Source: VXYK01 sp965214565 (lineage in GTDB: Bacteria > Actinomycetota > Acidimicrobiia > Acidimicrobiales > Aldehydirespiratoraceae). Taken from it: a stretch of DNA of 64,000 nucleotides. The position numbers and the translations under genes are program-made. Location: the NCBI GenBank assembly GCA_965214565.1, contig OZ243951.1, forward strand, positions 2,728,001-2,792,000. The letters are read 5' to 3'. Below are positions 1-8,731 of this stretch, piece by piece; the stretch's first letter is position 1; each line of letters starts with the position of its first letter. The notes under the pieces were generated by a model that was given only the letters and a program-made list of their open reading frames with translations, was not told the origin of the DNA and did no database searches.

Positions 1-2
1 CT

Positions 3-278
3 CGTGACCGTAATGGTTGCCAGTATTGCGGTGCACGCGCCGAGACTGTTGACCACGTTGTGCCTCGCAGCCGCGGGGGCCGCCACGTTTGGGAGAACGT
101 GGTCGCAGCTTGCCGGGTCTGCAATGCGACCAAGCGGGACCGGCTGCTCGGCGAGACCGCAATGCGGCTTCGTCGGCCGCCCGGTCCACCTCCGCCCGGC
201 TCATGGATCGAGATTGCAGCGGGGTCGATGCCGGTCGCATGGTCGCAGTATCTGACCGACCAGCGCCGCTCGGCGTGA
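3..278 (+). CDS. HNH endonuclease, 3' part (5' end outside window)
   Basis: The reading frame is open from the window edge and codes for a zinc-type HNH nuclease core. It has a first Cys pair (CQYCG), the DHVVPRSRGG motif carrying the catalytic Asp-His, the downstream Asn (WENVV) and a second Cys pair (CRVCN), followed by a short Pro-rich tail. This order is standard for McrA-type HNH proteins that sit in core regions of many actinobacteria. Its physiological substrate is unknown. The TGA stop overlaps the GTG start of the next gene (GTGA), so the two are probably co-transcribed. Confidence 0.85.
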   Translation, partial: RDRNGCQYCGARAETVDHVVPRSRGGRHVWENVVAACRVCNATKRDRLLGETAMRLRRPPGPPPPGSWIEIAAGSMPVAWSQYLTDQRRSA

Positions 279-940
279 GCTGGAGTTCCGAGCATCTCCA
301 CGGCAGCGCGGCAGCCCTCCACGAGTTCACACCTCCACTGCTGCCCATCCGCACGCTGCGGATCCTTGAGGTCGACTCGGCGGCAGTCGTGATCGGAAGT
401 TCCCAGCCCAGCAGCGATATCGATCTTCGCTACGCCGAATCAACGGGTGTGGAGGTGGTCCGCCGCCGGAGTGGGGGAGGCGCGGTCCTACTCGTTCCCG
501 TTCAGCACGAATGGATTGATTTCTGGTTGCCCGCAGGCGACCCCCTGTGGCGTGACGATGTCGTCACCGCTGGGGAGTGGCTCGGCGAGTTGTTCGTGTC
601 GGCGCTCGGTGATGCAGGCATGGACGACCTGTCGGTCCACCGCGGTCCTGCGAGCAACGATGCTCTCTCCCGCAAGGTCTGTTTCCTGGGCCGGGGACCT
701 GGAGAAGTCTTCTGTGGAGAGAAGAAGGTCGTGGGACTGAGTCAGCGGAGGACCCGTGACTGGATCCGTTTCCAGACCCTCGTGCACCGTCGATTCTCTG
801 CTGAGCAGACGGCCGCTCTGATCGCAGCACCTCCAGGTGCTGATGCGCTGGTCAACGACGTGGCTCAGCGGTTGGAGTCACGGGTCTTCGAGATCGGTGC
901 CCTGGTAGTGCTCGACCTGTTGCGGCCGCATCTTCGGTAG
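275..940 (+). CDS. lipoate-protein ligase A-like protein
   Basis: About 221 residues of the biotin/lipoate ligase (BPL_LPL) fold. The signature RRRSGGGAV loop binds the lipoyl/acyl adenylate, and the later GEKKVVGLSQRR segment supplies the expected Lys. The frame is open further upstream, with ATG codons at 203 and 239. GTG 275 is chosen because it gives the 4-base overlap with the HNH gene and puts the VSWSSEHLHGSA segment at the family's usual N-terminus. It is somewhat shorter than classical LplA and lacks an obvious C-terminal accessory domain, so it could be a lipoyl/octanoyl transferase-like paralogue. The exact acyl substrate is not deducible. Confidence 0.75.
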   Translation: MSWSSEHLHGSAAALHEFTPPLLPIRTLRILEVDSAAVVIGSSQPSSDIDLRYAESTGVEVVRRRSGGGAVLLVPVQHEWIDFWLPAGDPLWRDDVVTAGEWLGELFVSALGDAGMDDLSVHRGPASNDALSRKVCFLGRGPGEVFCGEKKVVGLSQRRTRDWIRFQTLVHRRFSAEQTAALIAAPPGADALVNDVAQRLESRVFEIGALVVLDLLRPHLR

Positions 941-1030
941 CAGTCTCGGTGGAGATCCTGTTCGAGATCAGAGTGCTCGGCCCCTGAGCCCAGCGCTCCG
1001 ACGTTCGGCGGCGCTTCTCCTGGGGTCGCG

Positions 1031-1060
1031 CCCCCACAGAAACTTGCAAAGTTGTGGGGG
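1031..1060. other. bulged hairpin upstream of mraZ
   Basis: CCCCCAC (1031-1037) pairs with GTGGGGG (1054-1060), and inside it AACTT (1041-1045) pairs with AAGTT (1049-1053), with an AGA bulge on the left arm. There is no U-tract, so it is a poor intrinsic terminator for the upstream gene. Its right arm runs into the first MraZ box and the putative -35 region, so it may be regulatory DNA or an attenuating structure. Confidence 0.5.
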
Positions 1061-1075
1061 ATATAGGAGTATAGT
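1044..1075 (+). promoter_or_regulatory. putative dcw operon promoter
   Basis: TATAGT at 1070-1075 is a good -10 hexamer. TTGCAA at 1044-1049 is the best nearby -35, but the 20-nt spacer is long, so the -35 is doubtful. The -10 lies between MraZ boxes 2 and 3, which would allow repression by occlusion. Transcription would start near 1082, leaving a leader of about 50 nt with an AGAGGGA ribosome binding site at 1123-1129. Confidence 0.4.
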
Positions 1076-1099
1076 GGAGCAATATGGTGGATAAGGGAG
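1055..1099 (+). promoter_or_regulatory. MraZ-box array: five 5-bp boxes with exact 10-bp period
   Basis: Five G-rich boxes start at 1055 (TGGGG), 1065 (AGGAG), 1075 (TGGAG), 1085 (TGGTG) and 1095 (GGGAG), each separated by exactly 5 nt. MraZ proteins of other bacteria bind TGGG-type direct repeats with 5-nt spacers just upstream of mraZ, one per DNA helical turn. Position and spacing match autoregulation of the dcw operon. A good -10 candidate (TATAGT) lies inside the array. Confidence 0.75.
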
Positions 1100-1134
1100 C
1101 CATATTGATTCGTAAGTAAGGCAGAGGGAACGAA

Positions 1135-1590
1135 ATGGCAATGTTCATGGGCACCTACGAGCACACGCTCGATGACAAGGGTCGGCTCATACTCCCTGCA
1201 ACCTTCCGTTCGAAACTGGCCCAAGGAGCGGTCACGGTTCCGCTCGACCGTTGCCTAGCGATCCTCCCACCCGAGGAGTTCGATCGAATGGCGACACACC
1301 TCAAGGCGCAGGTGTCGCGAGGGAAAGCGGACCTAGACCATCTGCGCGCCTTCGCCAGCCTCGCGGACGAGGTCGTCCCCGACTCCCAAGGCCGGATGCG
1401 CCTGGCGCCACATCTCAGAGAGCTGGCGGGTCTGGGCGACAGAGTCGTCGTAGCGGGAGTGCTCGAACGAATCGAAGTATGGGATCCGGCTCGCTGGGCC
1501 TCCGTCTTCCCTTCCGGAGCCGCAAAGTTCGTTTCCTCCATTGTCCGTGAATACGGGCTCGGACCTGCTGATCCAGAGCCGAGCACTTGA
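1135..1590 (+). CDS. mraZ: transcriptional regulator MraZ
   Basis: 151 residues, the usual MraZ length (E. coli 152). Two SpoVT/AbrB-like half-domains are visible, each with a DxxGR-type signature: DDKGRLILP near residue 13 and DSQGRMRLA near residue 83. MraZ forms a ring that binds direct repeats upstream of its own gene and represses the division and cell wall cluster. It is first in the dcw cluster, 15 nt before rsmH, and is preceded by a ten-base-period box array that fits autoregulation. ATG 1135 has a good upstream AGAGGGA site. Confidence 0.96.
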   Translation: MAMFMGTYEHTLDDKGRLILPATFRSKLAQGAVTVPLDRCLAILPPEEFDRMATHLKAQVSRGKADLDHLRAFASLADEVVPDSQGRMRLAPHLRELAGLGDRVVVAGVLERIEVWDPARWASVFPSGAAKFVSSIVREYGLGPADPEPST

Positions 1591-1605
1591 GCACTGAAGA
1601 CCCCT

Positions 1606-2583
1606 GTGACCCGCGGACCACGACTCATGGCCAACGTTGAGGATCCCAACGACTTCGTACATCGGCCGGTGATGCTCGATGAGGTGGTGACGGTGCTGTC
1701 CGAGGTGCCAGACGGTGTCGTGGTCGACGCGACGCTTGGCGGTGGCGGACACACCGAGGCGCTGCTGGACGCCAACGGTGGCCTGTCGGTAATCGGCTTG
1801 GACCGTGACCGAGACGCTCTGGCCGCCGCAGACACCCGGTTGGCTTCTCACCGACAACGAACCGTCAGGATGCACCGCCGCTTCGACCAGATGGCCGAGA
1901 CACTGCGAGAGCTCGACGTTCAGAGAATCTCGGGATGCCTCTTCGATCTGGGGGTCAGTTCTCCGCAACTCGATACCGCCCAGCGCGGGTTCAGCTACCG
2001 GCACTGCGGCCCGCTCGACATGCGAATGGATCGCAGCCGCGGAATCACCGGGGGCGACGTGGTCAACAGCTATGACCAGGGAGCGCTGACGTCGATGCTG
2101 CGACGATACGGCGACGAGCCCAACGCCCACCGAATCGCGCGGGCGATAGTCGAGGCTCGACCGATCACCTCAACGGTCGAACTGGCGGAAGTCGTCCGCG
2201 ATGCCGTACCGGCGGCGGTCCGTCGGAGCAAGGGCCACCCCGCACGCCGGACCTTCCAGGCAATCCGTATCGAGGTCAACGAAGAACTCGAAATTCTAGA
2301 AGACGCGATCACCCAGGCAATCTCGTTGCTGGTGCCGCGTGGGCGGTGCGCGGTCTTGGCCTACCACTCGGGCGAGGACCGGATCGTGAAGCGTTGCTTC
2401 ACTGAGGCCGCGGGCGAATCACCTCCCCCTCGCCCCGGCCTCCCACCTCCACCGGATCAACAGGCACACGTACGGTTGCTGTGGCGCGGCGTCGCCAGAC
2501 CCGGCGCGGAGGAGATCGACCGCAATCCGCGCTCAGAAGCCGCGCGCCTCCGAGCGGTCGAGAGACTCGAAGAGGGGCCATAA
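1606..2583 (+). CDS. rsmH: 16S rRNA (cytosine(1402)-N(4))-methyltransferase
   Basis: 325 residues. RsmH (MraW) methylates N4 of C1402 in 16S rRNA using S-adenosylmethionine. The AdoMet loop is TLGGGGHT (residues 43-50), followed by the family motifs GLDRD, FDLGVSSPQLD, RGFSY, GPLDMRMD and LAYHSGEDRIVK. GTG 1606 is the longest start; ATG 1627 is possible and would remove seven residues that are not conserved. The stop overlaps the ftsL start (TAATG), so translation is probably coupled. Confidence 0.96.
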   Translation: MTRGPRLMANVEDPNDFVHRPVMLDEVVTVLSEVPDGVVVDATLGGGGHTEALLDANGGLSVIGLDRDRDALAAADTRLASHRQRTVRMHRRFDQMAETLRELDVQRISGCLFDLGVSSPQLDTAQRGFSYRHCGPLDMRMDRSRGITGGDVVNSYDQGALTSMLRRYGDEPNAHRIARAIVEARPITSTVELAEVVRDAVPAAVRRSKGHPARRTFQAIRIEVNEELEILEDAITQAISLLVPRGRCAVLAYHSGEDRIVKRCFTEAAGESPPPRPGLPPPPDQQAHVRLLWRGVARPGAEEIDRNPRSEAARLRAVERLEEGP

Positions 2584-3035
2584 TGGCATCAAGCGCCTCG
2601 CGGAGAGTCTCCACACCGGCTCAACCGGCGCCCCGACGAGCGCCCAGAGCTGCCCCACAGCGGGCGAACTTGAAGGTAGCGCCGGACAGGAGGGCGGCCA
2701 GAGCAAACGACCGTATCTGGCCTGCAATGACGATCGTGAGTTCCATAGCGATCGGTATCGCCTTTGTTGTCGCCGGCCTGTTCGCCGGAGACATTCAGAC
2801 CCAAGCAGAGATTGATCAGATCAAACGTGAGATCAGCGAACTGCAGGAGACACGCATCGAGGTCCTGGCCGAACGAGCGTGGCACGACTCTCCCGAGGGG
2901 CTTACCGAAACGGCTGTCAACGCGGGACTCGTGCGGGCTGGGGAAGTCGCACTCCTGGTGCCGCTTGCGCCCGGGTTTCTGGAACCTCCAGACGCGGTCG
3001 ATCCCTTCACTCCGGCGAGCGCGCCGCAGCAATGA
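2583..3035 (+). CDS. ftsL: FtsL-like divisome membrane protein
   Basis: 150 residues in the ftsL position between rsmH and ftsI. A basic, Ala/Pro-rich cytoplasmic N-terminus is followed by one membrane segment (about residues 49-69) and a short periplasmic coiled-coil heptad region with IDQIKREISELQE, as in FtsL/DivIC proteins that form the FtsQLB complex. Sequence conservation in this family is very low, so the call rests on topology, coiled coil and gene order. It overlaps rsmH by one base and ftsI by four. Confidence 0.85.
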   Translation: MASSASRRVSTPAQPAPRRAPRAAPQRANLKVAPDRRAARANDRIWPAMTIVSSIAIGIAFVVAGLFAGDIQTQAEIDQIKREISELQETRIEVLAERAWHDSPEGLTETAVNAGLVRAGEVALLVPLAPGFLEPPDAVDPFTPASAPQQ

Positions 3036-4960
3036 ACCGGCCGTTGAGACCGGATCGTGCCCGAGGTCGTGGTCGTGCCCGAGGCCGTGGCGGTGCCCGC
3101 AGTGATCACGTCCATGTCAGTCCCTGGAGGTCCGGGACGATATTCGTGGTGCTGGTTCTCGTGGCGGGAGGTTTCGTGTGGAAACTGGTGGATCTGCAGT
3201 TGAGCCCCGACGACGACTTGCTCAACAATGTCGGGAGCTACTTGCGTGAGGAGCAGATCGAGGCGTCGCGCGGCGACATATTGGATCGTCACGGTCGGTT
3301 GCTCGCCTTCTCGATACCACGACCCTCAATCGTCGCCGATCCCCGCGGCATCGCAGACGCCGACAACCCCATCTCCGTCGACGACATCGTGGCCCAGCTC
3401 GCATCGGTGCTCTCCACGGACCCCGAAGAGATGGCCAGGCGTCTGCGGAGCGACAAGAGCTTCGTGTATCTCCAGCGACAAGTCGATCCTGAAGTCGGCG
3501 AAGCCGTTGAGGCCCTCGGACTCCCGGGGATATGGATTATGGACGAGCAGTTCCGTGAGCACCCCAATGGCCCGTGCTCGGCGCTGTCAGTCGTCGGTCG
3601 GGTTGATACCGAGCAGGTGGGGATATCAGGTCTCGAGAAGCAGTTCGACGAACAACTCCAAGGAAGCCCTGGTCGCGCTCTCCGCCAGACGCAACTGGGA
3701 GGTGCCGTCCAGATCCCCGACGGCTACCAGGTGACCGAGCCGCATTCACCCGGCGGTGACCTGAGACTGAGCATCGACCGCAACATTCAGTATGAAGCAG
3801 AACAGCTCCTCGCTGCAGCGTTGCAGCAGACACAGGGCACCACGGCCATTGCAATCGTCTCCAATCCCCGGACAGGGGAGATCTACGCGATGGCCAGCGT
3901 CCTGCGAGACGCCGATACCGGAGAGGTCCAGTGCAGTAACGCCAACTTGGCGGCGGTATGGGCTTACGAACCGGGATCAACCATGAAGGGGATCACGTTC
4001 GCGGGCGTGTTCGACAATGGCGCGTGGGAAATCGATGAAATGGTGGAGGTTCCGGCCACAGTGGCAGTGGCGCGCGAATCCGGTGTGGAGAGCCTGGTCT
4101 ATATCGACAAGCGAGTGGCCTGGGGTACGACTGTTGAGAACCTTCCCTCGACGATCCTCGGGCACTCTTCGAACACCGGGACGGTGCTGCTTGCCCAGGC
4201 TCTCGGAGCCGAAGCGCTCCAGCGGACGTTCGAGAAATTCGGGTTCGGTCGCCAGACCGGCTTGGCATTTCCGGGCGAGAGCCCCGGCATTCTCGAGGAT
4301 CTGGATTCACACAGCCTGCTCTTGTCGAACACCGCCATCGGGCAGAGCATCGCAGTCACACCGCTGCAATTGATTCAGTCGTACAACACCCTGGCCAACG
4401 GCGGAGTCCAGATCGAGCCGAAGCTGGTGCTCGACGGCGGGTTCAACGAATCCGACAGCGCCGCGGCGCAACCGGTCAGGATCGTATCAGCTGAGAACGC
4501 ACAGGCGCTCATGGAAATGTTGCGAGGCGTGGTCAGTTCAGGCACCGGCAAACGCGCGGCTCTGCCCGGCTACCTTGTGGCTGGAAAAACGGGGACTGCA
4601 TGGCAACCGTGCGGGAACGTCGCCGGCTACATCTGCAATGAAGAACTCGAATACGGTGCAGACCCCGAGGAGCTGGAAGTCAAAGAACGGCACTACACGG
4701 CTAGTTTCGTGGGCATAGTGGAGAACGACCAGGGTCCCGTGTTGAGTGCCATCGTCGTGGTCGACGATCCGCAGGGCGAGAAATACGGAGGCGGTTCCGT
4801 AGCCGCCCCGATCTTCGCTGAACTTGCGAGCTATTCGGTCCGCCAACTGCATCTCGCACCGTTTGGTGAGCAGACCGTCGTGGCACAGCGCATTCGTGCA
4901 GACCCGGCCGTCGTGTCGGTCGCGATGGCAGCGCCGAGCGTCTCGGAGACGCTGCAATGA
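3032..4960 (+). CDS. ftsI: penicillin-binding protein FtsI (division transpeptidase, class B PBP)
   Basis: 642 residues. The basic N-terminus carries an unusual RGRGRARGRG-type Arg/Gly repeat, followed by one membrane anchor (about residues 34-54), the PBP dimerisation domain and the transpeptidase domain. All three catalytic motifs are present: S316-T-M-K319, S379-S-N381 and K519-T-G521. FtsI cross-links septal peptidoglycan together with the FtsW polymerase. ATG 3032 is chosen over the longer open frame because it overlaps ftsL by ATGA and starts the expected basic tail. Confidence 0.95.
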   Translation: MNRPLRPDRARGRGRARGRGGARSDHVHVSPWRSGTIFVVLVLVAGGFVWKLVDLQLSPDDDLLNNVGSYLREEQIEASRGDILDRHGRLLAFSIPRPSIVADPRGIADADNPISVDDIVAQLASVLSTDPEEMARRLRSDKSFVYLQRQVDPEVGEAVEALGLPGIWIMDEQFREHPNGPCSALSVVGRVDTEQVGISGLEKQFDEQLQGSPGRALRQTQLGGAVQIPDGYQVTEPHSPGGDLRLSIDRNIQYEAEQLLAAALQQTQGTTAIAIVSNPRTGEIYAMASVLRDADTGEVQCSNANLAAVWAYEPGSTMKGITFAGVFDNGAWEIDEMVEVPATVAVARESGVESLVYIDKRVAWGTTVENLPSTILGHSSNTGTVLLAQALGAEALQRTFEKFGFGRQTGLAFPGESPGILEDLDSHSLLLSNTAIGQSIAVTPLQLIQSYNTLANGGVQIEPKLVLDGGFNESDSAAAQPVRIVSAENAQALMEMLRGVVSSGTGKRAALPGYLVAGKTGTAWQPCGNVAGYICNEELEYGADPEELEVKERHYTASFVGIVENDQGPVLSAIVVVDDPQGEKYGGGSVAAPIFAELASYSVRQLHLAPFGEQTVVAQRIRADPAVVSVAMAAPSVSETLQ

Positions 4961-6363
4961 GCAGGCGACTGTCTGAGCTGGCCGGCATTGTGGGAATCGA
5001 GCCGGACCCAGGATGGCCCGATATTGAGATCAGCGATGTTCGTCACGATTCACGGGAAATGGTGCCCGGGTCGCTGTTCGCCGCGATCCGCGGTGACTGC
5101 TCCGACGGGCACGACCATGCCGTCTCCGCGGTGGATGAAGGCGCGGCAGCGCTTTTGCTCCAGCGACGATTGGGTTTCGGTATTCCAGAACTGAAGGTCG
5201 CCTCCGTTCGCGAGTCGCTCGGTGCGGTGGCCTCGGCGGTGCACGGTGATCCGAGCCGATCACTGCAACTTGTCGGCGTCACCGGCACGAACGGGAAGAC
5301 GACCACGGTTCGCATCCTCTGTCGACTGCTGGCTGCACTGGACGTGTCGGTTTCAGAGATCGGAACTCTGACAGGAGAGCGGACCACCCCCGAAGCGCCG
5401 GAGCTGCAGCGGTTCCTGGCTGACGCTGTCGGTCGAGGAGTTGACACCGTGGCCATGGAGGTCTCCTCGCACGGGTTGGCTCAGCACCGGGTCGACGGCT
5501 GCCGGTTCGCGGTCGCGGCGTTTACCAACCTCGGCAACGACCATCTCGACTACCACGGCACGATAGAGGACTACTTCGCGGCCAAGCGGAGGTTGTTCAG
5601 TCCCGAATTGAGCGATCTGGCCATCGTGAATGTGGACTGTGAGTTCGGGTCGCGTCTGGCCGATGAGAGCAGGATTCCGGTCGTGCGGGTCGGTCACCAC
5701 CTCTTCGATGCCGTGCGATTCGACCGCCGCGCCAGCACGTTCCGCTGGCGCGACCGAACAATCGAGATTCAGCTGGTGGGAGGATTCAATGTTGCCAATG
5801 CGGTGATGGCGGCGGAGACTGCGGTGGCACTGGGTCACTCCCCGAACGCCGTTGCCGGGGCACTGGCGACCATTCCCGGTGTGCCGGGGCGATTCGAGGC
5901 AATCGATCAAGGCCAGCAGTTCTCGGTAATTGTCGACTATGCACACACTCACGAGGCGCTCGCCAGCGTTCTGGAAGCGGCGAGGGCGGTGACTGAGGAA
6001 TCGCTGATCTTGGTGTTCGGCGCGGGTGGGAACCGTGACCGCGACAAGCGTCCGCTGATGGGCAGGGTTGCCCGCGACCTTGCTGACCGGGTTGTTGTAA
6101 CCAGTGACAATCCCCGTGATGAACACCCCCAAGACATCATTTCTGCCATCGTTTCGGGTATGACAGACCCTCCGGATCTCCTTGAAGTCGATCGCCGCCG
6201 AGCCATCGGCGCAGCCTTCGACATGGCCGCTCAAGGAGACCTCGTGCTGCTCGCGGGCAAGGGCCATGAGGCGACTCAGACGATCGGGTCCCAGGTGTTC
6301 TCCTTTGATGATCGAGTTGTTGCGCGCCAGGAACTGCAACTGCGAACGGGTGTCTGGTCGTGA
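4957..6363 (+). CDS. murE: UDP-N-acetylmuramoyl-tripeptide synthetase (meso-DAP adding)
   Basis: 468 residues with the three Mur-ligase domains. The ATP loop GTNGKTT lies at about residue 110, and the central domain motifs EVSSHGL and TNLGNDHLDYHG follow. The C-terminal DNPR motif (residues 384-387) is the known determinant for adding meso-diaminopimelate rather than lysine, so the peptidoglycan is inferred to be DAP-type. It overlaps ftsI and mraY by four bases each. murF, normally next in this cluster, is absent. Confidence 0.95.
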   Translation: MSRRLSELAGIVGIEPDPGWPDIEISDVRHDSREMVPGSLFAAIRGDCSDGHDHAVSAVDEGAAALLLQRRLGFGIPELKVASVRESLGAVASAVHGDPSRSLQLVGVTGTNGKTTTVRILCRLLAALDVSVSEIGTLTGERTTPEAPELQRFLADAVGRGVDTVAMEVSSHGLAQHRVDGCRFAVAAFTNLGNDHLDYHGTIEDYFAAKRRLFSPELSDLAIVNVDCEFGSRLADESRIPVVRVGHHLFDAVRFDRRASTFRWRDRTIEIQLVGGFNVANAVMAAETAVALGHSPNAVAGALATIPGVPGRFEAIDQGQQFSVIVDYAHTHEALASVLEAARAVTEESLILVFGAGGNRDRDKRPLMGRVARDLADRVVVTSDNPRDEHPQDIISAIVSGMTDPPDLLEVDRRRAIGAAFDMAAQGDLVLLAGKGHEATQTIGSQVFSFDDRVVARQELQLRTGVWS

Positions 6364-7394
6364 ATCGTCTACTCATCGCGGCAGCGGTCTCAATGATGGT
6401 CTCCCTGTTCGGCACGAAGTTGTTGTTGAAGTGGTTGACCGAGCACAAGATCGGGCAACCGATTCGCAGCGACGGTCCCGAGGGGCACCACACCAAGGCG
6501 GGCACCCCGACAATGGGCGGGGTCGCCATCGTGTCGGGGGCTGTGCTCGGTTACGTCATCTCAGATTTCTTCGGGGGGATCTACACCATCCGCGGGATCT
6601 TCGTGCTCATGTGCATCGTCGGCGGAGGCGCGGTCGGCCTGCTCGACGACTGGATCAAAGTCGTAGCCGCTCGCAACCGTGGACTCAACAAACGGGCGAA
6701 GATCATCGGTTTGTTGGTTGTTGCGGTCGGGTTCGCGTTCTTGATGACCGAGTTCACCAACGTCCAGACGACGGTTGCGTTCACTCGGTTCGACTATCCC
6801 GGATGGGAGATCGGGCGTGTCGGTTGGATGGTCTGGGCAGTGCTGCTGATCGTTGCGACAACCAACAGTGTCAACCTCACTGACGGGCTCGACGGTCTGG
6901 CCGCGGGTGCTGGGCTGATCTGCTTCGCCGCTTACACCCTGATCGCCTTCTGGCAGTTTCGTCACCTTCAGGACTACAACAACCCGGCCGCACTCGACCT
7001 GGCGGTCATCTCCGCAGCGATGGTCGGGGGCATCGTCGGCTTCCTGTGGTGGAACGCGGCACCCGCACAGATCTTCATGGGCGATGCCGGTTCGTTAGCT
7101 ATCGGCAGCGGACTCGCCGCCCTGGCATTGTCGACAGGCACCCATCTGTTGTTGCCGATCATCGGAGGGCTGTTCGTTGTGGAGACGGTCTCGGTGATCC
7201 TGCAGATCATTGTGTTCCATCGTTTCGGTGGGCGGCGCCTATTCCGCATGGCGCCCATCCATCACCACTTCGAACTCGCCGGATGGCCCGAGACGACCGT
7301 GATCGTACGCCTCTGGATCATGTCGGGGCTGTGCACCGCCATCGGCCTTGGGATTTTCTACCGTGATGCAATCGCTCAGGGGTTCACAGCATGA
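6360..7394 (+). CDS. mraY: phospho-N-acetylmuramoyl-pentapeptide transferase
   Basis: 344 residues with about ten membrane segments. MraY transfers phospho-MurNAc-pentapeptide to undecaprenyl phosphate, forming lipid I. Family motifs are LLDDWIK (Mg-binding Asp pair), NLTDGLDGLA, MGDAGSLA and the C-terminal HHHFELAGW. The start is GTG 6360 in a GTGA overlap with murE. It sits between the cytoplasmic ligases murE and murD. Confidence 0.97.
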   Translation: MNRLLIAAAVSMMVSLFGTKLLLKWLTEHKIGQPIRSDGPEGHHTKAGTPTMGGVAIVSGAVLGYVISDFFGGIYTIRGIFVLMCIVGGGAVGLLDDWIKVVAARNRGLNKRAKIIGLLVVAVGFAFLMTEFTNVQTTVAFTRFDYPGWEIGRVGWMVWAVLLIVATTNSVNLTDGLDGLAAGAGLICFAAYTLIAFWQFRHLQDYNNPAALDLAVISAAMVGGIVGFLWWNAAPAQIFMGDAGSLAIGSGLAALALSTGTHLLLPIIGGLFVVETVSVILQIIVFHRFGGRRLFRMAPIHHHFELAGWPETTVIVRLWIMSGLCTAIGLGIFYRDAIAQGFTA

Positions 7395-8731
7395 GTTCGG
7401 CCACCGCAGCGGCGGGGGTGAGTCTCGGTGTGCCCCAGAACGTTCTTGTCGGGGGTTTCGGCCGTACCAACCGAGCGGTGGCCACCGCGCTCCTGGAGCG
7501 GGGCCACACGGTTGTGGCTTTCGACGACGAGCCGAACGATGCCGTTCGCAGAGCCGTTGACGAACTCGGAATAGAACTGCTGGGCTCGGCATCAGAGTTG
7601 GACCACTGCCTTGGGACCGTGGATCTTGTTGTCCCCACGCCGGGGCTGGCAGAATCACACGTGCTGTTCGAATGCGCTGAGCGGCGAGACCTGCCGTTGG
7701 TGTCGGAACTGGATCTGGCGGCACGCTGGGATGATCGCCCGGTCGTGGCGATCACCGGCACCAACGGCAAGACCACCGTCGTCGAGTTGTGCGCCGCTGC
7801 ACTCGAGCGCTCAGGTCTCAAGGCGGTCACAGCGGGCAACACCGACATCCCCCTGGTCGAGGCGATCGGCGACGCGACCACCGAAGTGTTCGTCGTGGAG
7901 GCGAGTTCGTTCCGACTCGCCCGAGTCCGCGAGTTCTCCCCGCAGGTCGCAACCTGGCTCAACTTCGCCCCAGATCACCTCGATGTGCACCTCGACTTGG
8001 ATTCGTACAGGAGTGCAAAATCCCGGATCTGGCGGAACCTCAGCGACGATGGCGTGTGCGTGGCCAACGCGCTCGACCCGGTGGTGATGCGCCATGTGCG
8101 CTCTGATCTTCAGACCGTCACCTTCGGAGGATGCCGAGCGGACTGGCGTGTCGCCCACGGCGAGTTGATCGGACCTGACGGACCTTTCGCGGACGTGGCG
8201 ACACTGTGGCGGACGCTTCCCCACGACATCGAAGCCGCCCTCGCCGTCGCAGCGTCTGCCACTCACGTCGGTGCAACCACAGACGCGGTGGCGCAGGCAT
8301 GCCAGGAGTTCCGCGGGTTGCCGCACAGAATCACTCCGGTCGGAGAGATCGACGGATCGGTCTACTACGACGACTCCAAAGCAACCACTCCCCACGCGAC
8401 CTCTGCCGCGCTGCGGGGTTTCGGAGCCGTCGTATTGATCGCCGGCGGACTGAACAAAGGAGTTGATCTCGCCGAGATGACCGTCGAGTCCTCCTGCGTC
8501 GCAGCGGTGGTGGCGATCGGCGACGCCTCAGCGGAGATCGTCGATGCCTTCAGAGCTACGCACCCTGTCGAGACCGCCTCGGACATGGACGACGCGGTGC
8601 GGCGCGCGCGTCGACTGGCAGCCAGGGGAGTTCCCGTGCTGCTCAGCCCCGGTTGCGCGTCGTTCGACTGGTACGGGAGCTATCGCGAACGTGGTGAGGA
8701 TTTCATCCGAGCGGTCGGAGAACAGCAATGA
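7391..8731 (+). CDS. murD: UDP-N-acetylmuramoyl-L-alanine:D-glutamate ligase
   Basis: 446 residues. An N-terminal Rossmann-like substrate domain (VLVGGFGRTNRAVA) is followed by the ATP loop ITGTNGKTT (residues 121-129), the EASSFRLA and NFAPDHLDVH motifs of the central domain, and a C-terminal domain with DDSKATTPHA and LLSPGCASFDWY. The last two are characteristic of MurD. It adds D-Glu to UDP-MurNAc-L-Ala. It overlaps mraY and ftsW by four bases. Confidence 0.96.
   Translation: MSSATAAAGVSLGVPQNVLVGGFGRTNRAVATALLERGHTVVAFDDEPNDAVRRAVDELGIELLGSASELDHCLGTVDLVVPTPGLAESHVLFECAERRDLPLVSELDLAARWDDRPVVAITGTNGKTTVVELCAAALERSGLKAVTAGNTDIPLVEAIGDATTEVFVVEASSFRLARVREFSPQVATWLNFAPDHLDVHLDLDSYRSAKSRIWRNLSDDGVCVANALDPVVMRHVRSDLQTVTFGGCRADWRVAHGELIGPDGPFADVATLWRTLPHDIEAALAVAASATHVGATTDAVAQACQEFRGLPHRITPVGEIDGSVYYDDSKATTPHATSAALRGFGAVVLIAGGLNKGVDLAEMTVESSCVAAVVAIGDASAEIVDAFRATHPVETASDMDDAVRRARRLAARGVPVLLSPGCASFDWYGSYRERGEDFIRAVGEQQ

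Noticed and set aside
3058..3100. Repeat-like GC-rich stretch at the start of ftsI
   Set aside because: It encodes the Arg/Gly-rich cytoplasmic tail in frame and is part of the gene.
5353..6339. 328-codon minus-strand frame opposite murE
   Set aside because: Shadow of a well-supported gene; the protein has no family features.
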